A program made the position numbers and the translations under genes. Source: Eremophila alpestris peregrina (lineage: Eukaryota > Chordata > Aves > Passeriformes > Alaudidae). Taken from it: DNA of 64,000 bases. The stretch lies in NCBI GenBank assembly GCA_009792885.1, contig WMCF01000150.1, positions 665,358-729,357 of the forward strand, written 5' to 3'. The notes beneath the pieces are model-generated. The model had not been told where the DNA came from. It did no database searches and was given only the letters and a program-made list of their open reading frames with translations. This document shows positions 25,748 through 36,255 of the stretch, in pieces; the first letter of the stretch is position 1; each line of letters opens with the position of its first letter.

Positions 25748-26041
25748 GAAGGTGTTATTGATCCAGCCTCATGCCTTTGGGTGATGATGAGCCCTAGGCT
25801 GGGCTGGTCATGGTGGGAGGAAGGTGTTATTGATCCAGCCTCATGCTTTTGGGTGATGATGAACTCTAGGCTGGGCTGATCATGGTGAAGGGAAGGTGTT
25901 ATTGATCCAGCCCAGCCTTTGGGTGATGATGAGCCCTAGGCTGGCCTGGTCATGGTAGGAAGAAGGTGTTATTGATCCAGCCTCGTGCCTTTGGGTGATG
26001 ATGAGCCCTAGGCTGGGCTGGTCATGGTGGGAAGGTGTTTA
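25748..26041 (+). repeat. About 71-bp minisatellite just upstream of exon 2
   Basis: Units starting gaaggtgttattgatccag begin at 25748, 25820, 25892, 25962 and 26031 (periods 72, 72, 70 and 69 bp). Each contains gggtgatgatgagccctagg and ggctggtcatggt. The array ends about 150 bp before the exon 2 acceptor. Confidence 0.96.
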
Positions 26042-26193
26042 TGACCAAGAATGAAGCTGCAGGTGGATGCAAAAGGTGCCTGTAGCCACAAATTGCTGTT
26101 GCATCAGCCGTGCCAGTAAGAAACAACTGGAATAAACAGAGGCACTGCTTCTGGGAGGAGCCCAAATGCTCACACGTTGCCATTTTGTTGCAG

Positions 26194-26544
26194 GGCTGCA
26201 AGCTCAGAGTGTCTTGGTCAATGACACCGTCTCGGGGTTCATCGGCACAGATGTGGTGCTGCACTGCAGCTTCACCAACCCGCTGCCCAACGTGAAGATC
26301 ACCCAGGTGACGTGGCAGAAGGCCACCAACGGCACCAAGCAGAATGTGGCCATCTACAACCCCGCCATGGGCGTGTCTATCCTGTCCCCCTACAAGGAGA
26401 GGGTGACTTTCAGGAACCCCTCCTTCAAGGATGGCACCATCCAGCTGTCCCGGCTGGAGCTGGAGGATGAGGGGGTTTACATCTGTGAGTTTGCCACTTT
26501 CCCAACCGGCAACCGGGAAGGGCAGCTGAACCTCACCGTGCTGG
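26194..26544 (+). CDS. NECTIN1: NECTIN1 exon 2: end of signal peptide and V-type Ig domain
   Basis: This exon encodes the membrane-distal V-set Ig domain of nectin-1, which makes cis dimers and trans adhesive contacts with nectins; in mammals it is also the docking site for alphaherpesvirus glycoprotein D. Counting the split first glycine as residue 1, the disulfide cysteines are C25 (in LHCSF) and C98 (in DEGVYICEF), with core tryptophan W41 (VTWQK). The motifs FIGTDVVLHCSF, QNVAIYNP and FATFPTGNRE are near-identical to mammalian nectin-1. N-glycosylation sequons lie at N10, N46 and N113. The acceptor is ttttgttgcag and the donor is ctgg|gtaagg. The exon starts and ends in phase 1 and is 351 nt (117 codons). 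The signal-peptide cleavage site is expected within the first few residues. Assignment to nectin-1 rather than nectin-2, -3 or -4 rests on these motifs and on the downstream tail. Confidence 0.96.
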
Positions 26545-27235
26545 GTAAGGCTCTGGGGCAGGCTCTGCAGGGTCCAGCAGGGCTGGAGGAACCTGAGATT
26601 CACCTCCTGGGAGCTCAGGGCAAATTTGGGGTGTAAATTGTACCTATGGTGGATTTTTAGGGTGACTTAGGGGAAGAGGTGAAGAGCAGGGAGCGCAGAG
26701 CAGGTGGTTCTGAGACAGCTGAGCTGTCACACCTCTTCTTTCCAGGCCCCAATTCCCCTTTTCCCTCCACCTACACTGCTAATGCAGGTGCAGTAACAGT
26801 GACCAGGTCCCTGTGGGAGTGGTGTTTTAATGAGCTGGGGGCTGTCAAGAGGGAAGAAACAACAGACAAGCACAGCTTGTCCCTGGAGCTCAGGGCTGTG
26901 AGTGAACAGACCCCACCCAAGGTCTACATGAGTCATTTTCCCTCCAGTTTCAGTTCCTTTCTAACACGGGGATGAGAAGCTCTGGGAGGAAAGGATTAAC
27001 TTTCCACAAATCTGTGCATTTAGGGCACCTCCACCATCGTTTCCCTATAAATGATGCAGGTTGATGGTGCAAGGTGCCATAAAGCAATTATTACATGGGA
27101 ATCATTGCTGGCAATTTGCACAGCTCTGGACTCACCACAGCCTCAGTGGTTCTAGATGGCTTTTGGGACACCGCAAACACAGCAGCATTGCTTTTCTAAC
27201 CATCCCTCTGCACCCTTTTCTCCTCCTCCCTGCAG
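26545..27235 (+). other. NECTIN1: NECTIN1 intron 2
   Basis: A 691-bp phase-1 intron between the V-type and first C-type Ig exons. The donor is gtaagg and the acceptor is a strong pyrimidine tract, ttttctcctcctccctgcag. I see no repeat or RNA gene in it. Confidence 0.9.
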
Positions 27236-27538
27236 CCAAGCCCACGAACTGGATGGAGGGCACCAAGAGGCCGCTCGTCGCCAAATCCGGCCGGACAGAC
27301 AAGATCCTGGTGGCCACCTGCACCTCCTCCAACGGGAAGCCCCCCAGCACGGTGAGCTGGGACACGAAGCTGAAGGGGGAGGCGGAGTTCCAGGAGATCC
27401 GGCACAGCAACGGCACCACGACGGTGATCAGCCGCTACCGGCTGGTGCCCAGCCGCGAGGCACACCGCCAGCCGCTCGTCTGCGTCGTCAACTACCAGCT
27501 GGAGAGGTTCACCGACAGCATCACCCTCAGCGTGCAGT
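27236..27538 (+). CDS. NECTIN1: NECTIN1 exon 3: first C-type Ig domain
   Basis: Encodes Ig domain 2 of nectin-1, which stiffens the ectodomain and contributes to adhesion. It runs from A118 (split codon) to Q218, opening with AKPTNW, the usual V-C1 linker of nectin-1. The cysteine pair is C146 (VATCTSSNGKPPS) and C200 (LVCVVNY), with W159 in between. The segment ISRYRLVPSREAH is a nectin hallmark. One N-glycosylation sequon lies at N176. The donor cagt|gtaagg leaves one base that pairs with exon 4 to make Y219. The exon is 303 nt and strongly GC-rich with many CpGs. Sequence between the hallmarks, such as the KRPLVAKSGRTD strand, differs from mammals, as expected for a bird ortholog. Confidence 0.96.
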
Positions 27539-28062
27539 GTAAGGGGGCCTGGGCACGGCTGGCAGGGCTCGGGGATGCCTGGGGCAAGCGGGGTTTGTGA
27601 AGGGAGGCGGTGGGCTGGTGGAGGGGCTGCGGTTTTGTTTTGGAGAGCGGGAACTGGGAAGATCCCTTGGAATAATCGTGGGGTTTTCTCTTTTTCTTGC
27701 CTTCTTTCTTTGCCTCTGCCGTGTCCCTTTTGCTCCCCTTCTTGCTTTCTTTGGCTCTCCCTCGTGTTCCTTGTCCCATCATTTTTCCCTCCTCGTGTTC
27801 TCTCTCTCCTTCTCCCACTCCTGGCCCCTCATCTCTTCCTATTTCATTTTCTCCCTTTTCCCACAATCCCTTCCACTCCTTTTAATCTCTCTCCTTTTCC
27901 AACCTGTGCATCCTCATCCCTTCCCCTTCCCCTTCCCCTTCCCTTCCCTTCCCTTCCCTTCCCTTCCCTTCCCTTCCCTTCCCTTCCCTTCCCTTCCCTT
28001 CCCTTCCCTTCCCTTCCCTTCCCTTCCCCCTTTCCTCTCTCCTTTCCCCCCATCCCTCTCAG
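27539..28062 (+). other. NECTIN1: NECTIN1 intron 3
   Basis: A 524-bp intron whose 3' half is almost pure pyrimidine on the + strand. The last 120 bp or so before the acceptor are C/T only and include the pentanucleotide run annotated separately. The donor is gtaagg and the acceptor is ccatccctctcag. Confidence 0.9.
27941..28025 (+). repeat. (CCCTT)17 microsatellite
   Basis: Seventeen perfect CCCTT units (85 nt), preceded from about 27919 by a few CCCCTT units. It ends 37 bp before the exon 4 start, so it lies within the region used for branch point and polypyrimidine-tract recognition. Homopurine-homopyrimidine runs of this kind can adopt triplex structures and vary in length between individuals; that is general knowledge, not visible here. 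Confidence 0.97.
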
Positions 28063-28180
28063 ATGAGCCAGAAGTCACCATCGAGGGCTTTGATGGCAAC
28101 TGGTACCTGAACCGCAAGGACGTGAAGCTGATCTGCAAATCTGATGCCAACCCCCCAGCTCACACCTACGAGTGGAAGCT
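28063..28180 (+). CDS. NECTIN1: NECTIN1 exon 4: second C-type Ig domain, first half
   Basis: Encodes residues Y219 to L258, the first half of Ig domain 3. It begins YEPEVTIEGFDGNWYL, a segment nearly invariant in nectin-1, and carries the first domain cysteine C243 (LICKSDANPPA) and W256 (YEWKL). The acceptor follows an extended pyrimidine region and reads ccctctcag. The donor gct|gtaagt is an excellent consensus. The exon is 118 nt: it starts with two bases of a codon begun in exon 3 and ends two bases into the leucine codon completed by exon 5. Splitting of this Ig domain over two exons matches the known nectin gene structure. Confidence 0.95.
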
Positions 28181-30000
28181 GTAAGTGTCCCCAGAGCCCC
28201 CCACAGCCAGCAGCAAATGTCACCTCCCAGCAGGGACAAGGAGGCTGTGCAGACACCTCACCCACCCTGTGGTCACTCAGGGCCATCAGTGTCAGCAGTG
28301 TCACTCCAAGGCACAGCCTGTGCCTGTCATGCAGGTGGCTGCCAGCACAGTGCAGCCTCAATATCCAGGGGAAACTCCCCTTTCTCACCTCACTGGGATG
28401 ATATCCTGCCCTGGTGATGTGAGGCAGCTGGGATGTGACAAGGTGATTAATGTGCCCAGCACCACCAAGTGCCTCGGTAGCAGAGCTGGGAAAGGACCCA
28501 GGATTTCCCTGCTTTGAAGGGGGCACAAATAACACCAAATTTGCCTGTGTGTGAGCAACCCTTCCCCAGAACCAGCTGCAGCAGCCCCTCACGTGACTGA
28601 CATTAAACAGCAGCAATTCCTTGTCCTCAGGTTTCCAGCTTTTTGGCTGAACACACTAAAGGGACTTGAAAAGTGAGTGAGGGGTGTCTGGGCAGTCAGG
28701 TGGGAATTGCTACAACCTGATGTGGTTCTCTCTGCCGCTCTCTCTTCTCTGTAAGCACTCGTGTAGCTTTAAAAGAGGAAGATCAAATGGATCCTTTCTT
28801 CTTTTCAGCTGGCATTTGTCATCAGGAGAGAGGCTCTCAACGTGGCTTTGCAAGGCGCACATTCTGTCTCATTCCACTTCCCAGATCAAACTGTTCAAAG
28901 TGAAAGTCTGAAGAGGATTGTTTTTCTTGCCTTTTTTTTTTTTTCTTCTTCCTAGTTCTCCATCCCCAGCTCTCTCCATCTGTTGGTTCTGCCAGTCTGA
29001 CAAACTCTGAGGGGCTCTCCGGGTTCCTCACAACATTTCCAGGAAAGCCTCAGAGGCACAAAAATGCACCCAAAGCAGAAGAGATGCCACTCGAGGCTAT
29101 TTCTGTGCCTCCTCCCCTTCCTGGGGGCTGCTGCTTGTTTGGCTGCTGCCTGGAATGTAAAACCCAGCAGTGCTTTTGCTCTCCTGCCATTTGGATGGGG
29201 ATGAGCAGCAGTCAGGGGAGCTGTCAGAGGAGGCAGCAGCCTCCTGGAGCATCCACACCACCCTTCTGAGCTGTGCTCTTGGTTTTGTAGGTTCAGGGCT
29301 CTCTATGACCACAATTAAGGTGTTTTTCCATCAGTTTTGGGATCGCTGGCTTGATGCAGCTGGAAAAACTGTATTTTCTGTACATATGTGTAAATGTGGA
29401 CATGCAGAATACATGCATTTAGGCACTTCTTCACAATCCCAAGTATACCCCCGTTATTCCCTTTTGTTTCTCATAAATTGCTGACAATATGTGCACATTT
29501 GGGTTGGGAGGAGGGGAAGGAATTACTTGAGTAATTTTTAATTGCCTAAGAGAAGTAATTACTTTACTTTGCTTCAGTAATTAAGAATAACCAGGCCATG
29601 TGTGTCTTTTCCTAACGCACAGGGGCTTTTTTTTTTTAATTTTTTCATCTGCCTTTGTTCATTTATTTTCCATATCTCCGGGTTTAGTTTTGCATTATTC
29701 CAGTTTCACACTTACCTGACTGTTGTGACATGGGCAGAAAAAAAATCAACACCACTGCCCTTGAAATTAATTAACGCTGAAATGAACACTGGCTGATCAG
29801 GAGAGTTAAAAGGGCAGGAAATTGGGGTAAAACACGGTCAGGTTGTGTCCCTTCCTTGCATTAATGGGGATTTTCCAGCCAGCTCCTCCAGCTTCTGCAC
29901 CTCCCCAAGGGCCAGCACAGACCCAGAACGTTGGTGTCACCTCAGTGAACGCTGCTGGGTGTCACCTGTGGGGTCAGCCGTGGTCTCTGTCCCCCTGCAG
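28181..30000 (+). other. NECTIN1: NECTIN1 intron 4
   Basis: A 1820-bp phase-2 intron with donor gtaagt and acceptor ctctgtccccctgcag. It contains an AT-rich block with several TAATT/AATTA cores (about 29515-29590) and T-runs (28931-28942, 29628-29645). I see no coding exon or clear mobile element inside. Confidence 0.9.
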
Positions 30001-30152
30001 GCCAAACGGGACCCTGCCAGGGAGCGTGGAAATCCAGAACAACACCATCTACTTCAAAGGGCCCGTGTCCTACAGCGTGGCCGGCACCTACGTCTGCGAG
30101 GCCACCAACGCCATCGGGACACGCTCGGGCCTGGTGGAAGTCAATGTCACAG
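30001..30152 (+). CDS. NECTIN1: NECTIN1 exon 5: second C-type Ig domain, second half
   Basis: Encodes residues P259 to T308 and completes Ig domain 3. The closing cysteine is C290 within GTYVCEATN, followed by IGTRSG, typical of nectin-1, and VEVNVT at the membrane-proximal end. N-glycosylation sequons lie at N260, N271 and N306. The donor cacag|gtaggg leaves a single g, which both exon 6 (aa, giving Glu) and exon 7 (ac, giving Asp) can complete. This is the branch point between the alpha and delta isoforms. If the donor is ignored, the frame stays open into the intron until 30607. Mammals also make a secreted gamma form that diverges at this exon; I could not identify its bird counterpart. 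Confidence 0.96.
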
Positions 30153-31449
30153 GTAGGGACAGCCCCTGGGCTGCTCTGGAGCACGGAGAGCGGGCTGGGG
30201 AGGGAGAGGAAGGTGTGAGCTGGCATCCAGAGTTGTATCTCCTCAATCAGCAGCGTCTCCTTTCTGGGGTGGGAGTCTCACGGTGCAAACGGGGCTGCGG
30301 AGTTCTTGGCTTTGGATTGGTGTTGCACTTGGGTTTTGCTCTGGTTTGCCTTGGGGTTTTTTTTGGTTTCTCCTTTCCTCTCGTGGTCTTTTCCCTTTCT
30401 GATACCAAATCAATTTGTTTCCCCCCTCGTCTTCTGCTTTGGATTCAGAGGTTGTTGTGTGTGTTAACAGCGAAGACACGTCAGGGAGATATTGATCAGG
30501 ACAAGGGGCAGGATGAGGATGTGGACTGCCAGAGAGGCAGGAGATGGATGAGTCACTTGTTCAGCATGGTGTTTGGTGCTTCTGCTCTTGGGCAATTCTT
30601 CATCTGAGCTCCTTCCAGTGTTGCTCTGTGAACTCCCTCACCTGCCTGCCACGGATTCCTGCGAGTGCTTGAGGAGCTTTGTCTGGGCTCCAGGAGGGAG
30701 CAAACATCCCAGGATGCAGGCAGTGGGAAGTGATGCTGTCATGTCACAGGAGACAGAAGGAATCTGATTGCCTGCAAAGCACTGTGGCCTCAGCAGGGAG
30801 GGAAGGACGTGGGCAAGCTGAGGTGGTGTCAGGGAGAGAAAGTCATGTCAGGAAATAGCTTCAGGAGAAGAAATAACATATGGCAATAGCCTCGTTTCTG
30901 AAAGTCAGAGTGACATTGTGAGACATCACCGAGGGGGAAGAGTGGCTGTGGGTGCTTTGAGAGCAGGAAAGGGACATGTATCCCATTCCTTTGGGGTAAA
31001 AGGAGTGGTTTGGGTTATCAGGCAGTGACTGGTGGGTCTCAGGAGGGCTGGAGGTGCCTCTTGGAGCAGCGAGGTGGAGCACAGCCACACTGCAGCCAGC
31101 TCTGGGCTGTCAGCACCTGGACAGGATGGGCAATGAGGTGAGTGAGGTGCACTGAGGGCTTCCAAGGCATGGGGAGCACAGGACAGGCTCCCAGGGCTGT
31201 TCCCTCTGCCTCTGTCCAGAGCCTCTCCTGCCACCCCGGTCCTTGGGGAGTTGTCTGAGCTGAGAGTGATGAAACTCCAGCCCCCTGCACCAGCTCTCTC
31301 TGGTGGTAAATGCTGAGCAAGCCTAGAGCCGAGTCTGGGGCAGCTAAAATTAGCAACAGCTCCGTGTTTGGCACCCTCAGCACCTCAGCTCCCCTCTCTG
31401 CAACGTGGGCAAACCCGGCTAATCTTCCTCTATCCCAGTGCTTGGAGGT

Positions 31450-31520
31450 CAATGGATGGGATGTGCTAATTAGATGCTAATTACCCGGTATTTATTTATG
31501 ATCATTATCACTGTAGCAGG
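31450..31520. promoter_or_regulatory. NECTIN1: Candidate conserved non-coding element in intron 5
   Basis: gtgctaattagatgctaatt followed by acccggtatttatttatgat and cattatcactgtagc: two AATTA homeobox cores and a non-repetitive AT-rich block in a GC-rich intron. Regulatory role is inferred from texture only. Confidence 0.25.
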
Positions 31521-33037
31521 CCTTTAATTCACACCTCCTGTCCTGGATCCCTGCCTGCTGAGTTGTTCCTGGTGCAGGCATTTCTCTGGGGGCTGTTTCT
31601 TTTGCCAGCAAAAGGAAGAACAAAGCCCTTTGTGCCCAGCCCTGCCCCAACCACCCAAAACCAGGCCAAGGTCATGGCCAAAATCAGCTGCTGGCCATTC
31701 CACAGGGAGTTGTCACCTCGGTGTTCCTGGGGCAGTGCCTGGTACAGACTGAGCTGACTCCCTTTGGCAACAGAAATCCCATCCCACGCAGTGTCCAGAG
31801 CTCTGGGGCACGCTTGAAACAGTGAACAGAGCTTCAAAACCCCCAAGCTCAGCCCTCAGGCACAGAGAAAGGGGTGGAATAGGGACTGCAGAAGACTTGG
31901 AGAGGAACAGGTTCTCACTGTCCATTCCTCCACAGCCTCTGTGTCCAGTTCTTGCTGTCACTCTGCCTGTCCAACCACCCCATACCCCTTGAGGTGTCAG
32001 GACACCAGGGACACCCCTCTTTTTATGTTTCCTGCCCGTTTTTGATGTTTCTCAGCCCCACAGTGGCACTGGAGGTGGCTGCACCTGCACAGGCTCTTGC
32101 AGAGACGAGGGGCTGTGCTTTCCCCCCTGGAATTTGGAATTGTTTCTTTTCCTGCTGTTTTTTCAGAGGGTAGAGCATTGTTCTCACAGCCCAGCAGCAC
32201 AGGGCAGGCAGAGCCAGTGGGGGCAGGCAGGATCTCTGGGGCTGGGTTGGTGTCTGCCTGCCTCTAATCTCAGCTGCTTCCCAAAGCTTTGTGGGGTCGA
32301 GGTTAAACGAGAGGGAATGAAGGGCACACCCACAGCTGCCCTGCCAGGAGGGACTGACAGCCAACCCCACAGGCCAGGCCTGCACCACATAACAAAAAAT
32401 AAAAAAAACACAAAATATCCTTTAATAATTCATGGGATCTGAATATGTTTATCCAGCTCTCCCTAAGGAGCGATTAGGCCGGAGCTGGGGAGGGCTCAGC
32501 CCTCCTCACTCAGCTATTACAGGTACATTTGTTTGGGTCTTGCAGGCAATTTAGGGATTGTCAGTGGACCACGAAACCTCTTTCAAGAGCTGCATGCAAT
32601 AAATGGAGTTCAATCTAGTGAGCAGCCAGCCTTGGGAGAGAAAAAAAAACAACACGGGAGGCTGATGCAGAGAAAAGCCTGCAGCAGCTTTTCCTCCTTC
32701 TGTCTCCCTGTTCTCCCTCCTTTTGCCACCCAAAATCTTCCCTCCAGGCCCCAGAGAGGAAGGGTGCAGGGCTGCTTCAGCCCCCTGATGGGGAGGGCAG
32801 TTTGTTCAGAGGGAGAAGGCTGAATGCTTCCACGAGAGTTATGGCGCATTCAAGAGATTGATAAGTGGAAATTTAATATTTTATTCTAGCAATCTGTTCC
32901 CATAATGGCTTCTCCTGCCTTGCAGGACTTTTGTCAGTCAGACAAGCCATGGAGTGTGACATGTAACTATTTATTATGGGTGGGGGACAGAATAAAAGGC
33001 TGTGCTTGTGTGTGGTGGTCCTGCACAGAGAACTGGC

Positions 33038-33322
33038 CATGGATGTTCACATGTGTGATCCCATTTGTGTCCTGGCCATGGATATTTGTGTGTGTGATCC
33101 TGTTCTTGTCCTGGCAGTGGACATTCCCATGTGTGTGATCCCATTTTCATCCTGCCCATGGATTTACACACCTGTGTGATCCCATTTTCATCCTGCCCAT
33201 GGATTTACACACCTGTGTGATCCCATTTTCATCCTGCCCATGGATTTACACACCTGTGTGATCCCATTTTCATCCTGCCCATGGATATTCACATCTGTGA
33301 CTCCCAGTTTTCACCCTGGCCA
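33038..33322 (+). repeat. 41-bp minisatellite in intron 5
   Basis: Units of the form catggatttacacacctgtg-tgatcccattttcatcctgcc repeat with a 41-bp period. The three central copies (about 33160-33280) are virtually identical and the outer copies are diverged (catggatgttcacatgtg, catggatatttgtgtgtg). Confidence 0.93.
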
Positions 33323-36135
33323 TGGGAATGGTTTCCCCAAACCCACATGCACAGGGATGCCCTGCTGCAGGGCAGGAATAAAGATGCATTAAAATGCATC
33401 CCACTTGCCTGTGGGAATCTCCATGGATTCAGGAACATGGGCTTTTCAGGCTGCAGCAGAGCATGGACATGCCCCTGGCCCTGTGCAGGAGACATTCACC
33501 CACTTGTGCCCTGGCTCCAGCCAGAGCAAGCACGAGGAAAAAGGGGGAAAAAAATGGCAAATAGACCTTTGAAGGAGACTCCCAGAGCTGGGGGAGCAGG
33601 GAGAGCCTGTGCCAGCAGCTCTGCAGCCCTGGCCTTGGCTGTGCTACAGGCTGGGGGGGGAGGGAAAGCTGGCAGGGGTTGCTGACCCCCCCCTCTGCTC
33701 TCTTGGCTTCCAGCAGGGAGTTATTTACACACCAGCAGTGCTCTCGTCCCAGCAAGGTCACTGCAAACAGCCCAGGGGCTGGCTGGAGCTGCTGCCACAC
33801 AGCAGCAGGCTCAGGAAAGCCCTTCCTGGGAAGTCCTAGATCCCAAAGCCTGCAGCAGGTGCTCCCAAAGGCAGGCAGATTTGGGTGGGAGGATGTAGGG
33901 CCGGAGGGGGCAAAGAGGAGCAGGCCCCCAGGGGGGCTGTGGATGATGCTGATCTCCCAGAGTGGCTGTGCATCCTGTCTGGTGGCATCTGCCAGCAGCC
34001 CCGAGGGCAGCAGGGCTTGATTGACAGGGGATAGGTGACCTGGGAGAGAGATTAAAGCCTAAGACACGCTTGGCATCTGGCCTGAAAGCTGTCACGCTCT
34101 GAGAGCCAGTGGCAGCTGCTGAACTTCTGGATTTGTTGCCAGTGGTTTTTCCACCACCCCCCCGCAGCAGGAACCCCTGGGAGGGAGAGGGAAGCAGGAT
34201 CCCTTGGAAAGCTGGGAGGGAGAAGGCCAGCAGTGCTCTGGGCTTCTCCAATTGCAGCTTTGTCCCGGGGTTTCTCCTTATCTCGCCTCGTGTACATAGC
34301 TTCACACAGGAGCAAAGTCCTGGGGTTATTTGGCGTGGGCTGTTCCGGCAGGGAAAGTTTGCCATCAGCAATCTGCCTCCTCAACAAACCCTGCAGGGTC
34401 ATTTCTGTGTTTGCTGAGGCCATCTGGGAACTGGGAAGCCCCGTGAATACGTTGGGATTGAGGTTCCTGTTCCTCCCCGGAGCTGCTGTTCACATTGTGT
34501 GGATGTTTGGTTTTTCCAGGGTAGAAGGAAATCCAGAGTCTTCCTCTGGAAGAGCTTGGGCTGACACAGGTCCAACAGCTAATTCCTCATGGAGTTTGAC
34601 ATTTTCTTCAGTGCCTGTGGCTACAGGGAGAATCTGGGCTGATGCTGGCTTTTCCCTTGGTCCTTAGGATTGAGGGAGAAAGGGATGGTAATGGGACTTG
34701 AGGGAAAAACATGTCCACAAGAAGTAGTCTTTTAAAATATCCCAGCAGATGAGCAGAAGAGCTTCTGAAAGCTCATCTCCCATGGATCTGCATATCACAG
34801 AAGAATTACTGGGTGTCTAAAAATACCCTTTTTCTGATCTGGGCCCTTCCTGCCCCTGGGAGCAGCCTCCTGTCCCTCTGGGTTCTCTGATGTCTAATGA
34901 TGTTTAGCTCCCAGCTCTCCCAAGGATCCCACTCCAGCCGTCTCCAGGAGCTTTCTGACAGGGATCATTTCAGCTCGTTCTGTCACACAGCACTAAAATT
35001 GGCCAGCAGGTTCAAAAAAGCAGCAGATAAAGGCTTGATGGACAGGTGGGATGATTTGCATGCACCTCATTTTGGTTGGAAAACAGCCATTAGGAGAAAT
35101 ATGGGATTTTTTTAAAAAAAACCTGTACTTTTGAAGCTGCTCTTGTGATGGGGAAGGTGTGGGGAAGTTTGTAGGCTCACTGCTGAGCCCTGGGGTGCTG
35201 CAGGAAGAGGGCAGGGGATGGCCAGAGGGATCAAAGAGAAGCTGTGGGCTGGGCCAGGTGCCAGGCTGAGCCCGGGGTGACCTCCTGTGTGTCCCTGCTG
35301 TCCCAGCTGCTGTCCCAGAGGTCCGGCTGCTGGCACAGGGACAGGAAGCTGGGCTGAATGCAACAGCTGGCAGAGCTGGGCACGGGCAGATAGAGTTGCT
35401 GCTTTAATTCCTATTCATACAGCACTCCCTCTCTCTCTAAGGGCTGGGGGGTGGCAGGGGGGGGAGGCTTTTCATGCTGCCATTAAAGCCTGGCTTGTTC
35501 CCCCTCCCTCGGCTCCGCTGTCTCCTGTTTCTCCAGGCCTCTTTTCACAGCAGCTTTAATTCTCTCCAGACTCTTCCTAATGGATTTTTCACATGGGGCC
35601 CCCCGAGCACGCTCAGGCATGGCACCGGGTTCCAGAAATTTCACGCTCTCCCCCCACTCCTTGGATACACACAAAAAAAGGGGGATCCTTTTCCCACATT
35701 TCCTTCCTTGGTGGAACGGGGTGGGCAGTCCCAGTCTGTGGGACTGGCAGGTGTCCTGCTGGGGACAGGTGACACGCACACCACCTGCTCCTTGTCCCAG
35801 GGCACAGCCACCATCAGGTGAGGGTCACAGCAGTGCCCACCCTGCTCCTCCGGGCTGTGCCGCCATCCAGTGGCAGTGCTGGGCTCCAGAGAGGCCGGGT
35901 CCCCTCCTGCCGGGACACTGAGCCACAGCCCGGAGCCCCGAGGGAGGCTGAGGAGGGAGGGAGCTCTCTGGGTTTGGGGCTGCTGGCTCCTGGTCTTCCC
36001 TCTGTCTTCTTCCTTTCTCCCTTCCCACAGTCTGCGTTTGTTCTCTTTGGCGTGGGAACGGGGCCGTGAGGAGGATGGGGATGGGATGAGGGGAGGAAAT
36101 GGTTCCTTGTCTGAGTGAGGTGTGAAATCCAGCAG

Positions 36136-36255
36136 GGATGGATGGAGGGATCCATGGATGGATGGAGGGGGGGATGAATGGAGAGATGGATGGATGGATG
36201 GATGGATGGATGGATGGATGGATGGATGGACCCATGGATGGATGGATGGATGTGT
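36136..36255 (+). repeat. (GATG)n microsatellite
   Basis: Interrupted tetranucleotide tract of gatg units, with a pure core around 36185-36230 and imperfect flanks containing gatccatggatg. It creates spurious open frames of MDGW repeats. Confidence 0.95.

Larger units (their letters stand above)
1..26193 (+). other. NECTIN1: Presumed NECTIN1 intron 1 (partial) / upstream non-coding DNA
   Basis: No exon could be supported in this stretch. It ends at a cag acceptor at 26191-26193 that opens a codon-phase-1 exon, so an upstream exon must supply the signal peptide plus one base of a glycine codon. I searched the GC-rich parts for a hydrophobic signal peptide ending at a phase-1 donor and found none. 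The stretch holds minisatellites (983-1150, 4935-5370, 25748-26041), a CpG-rich patch (5600-5880), an assembly gap (11438-11572), decayed CR1 tails and several AT-rich blocks that could be regulatory. A very long first intron is usual for nectin genes. That this is intron 1 rather than intergenic DNA is inference. Confidence 0.65.

Noticed and set aside
27575..28184. Pro/Phe/Leu/Ser-rich open frames through intron 3 into exon 4
   Set aside because: Produced by the CCCTT repeat. A 5-bp unit returns the same frame every 15 bp and contains no stop in these frames.
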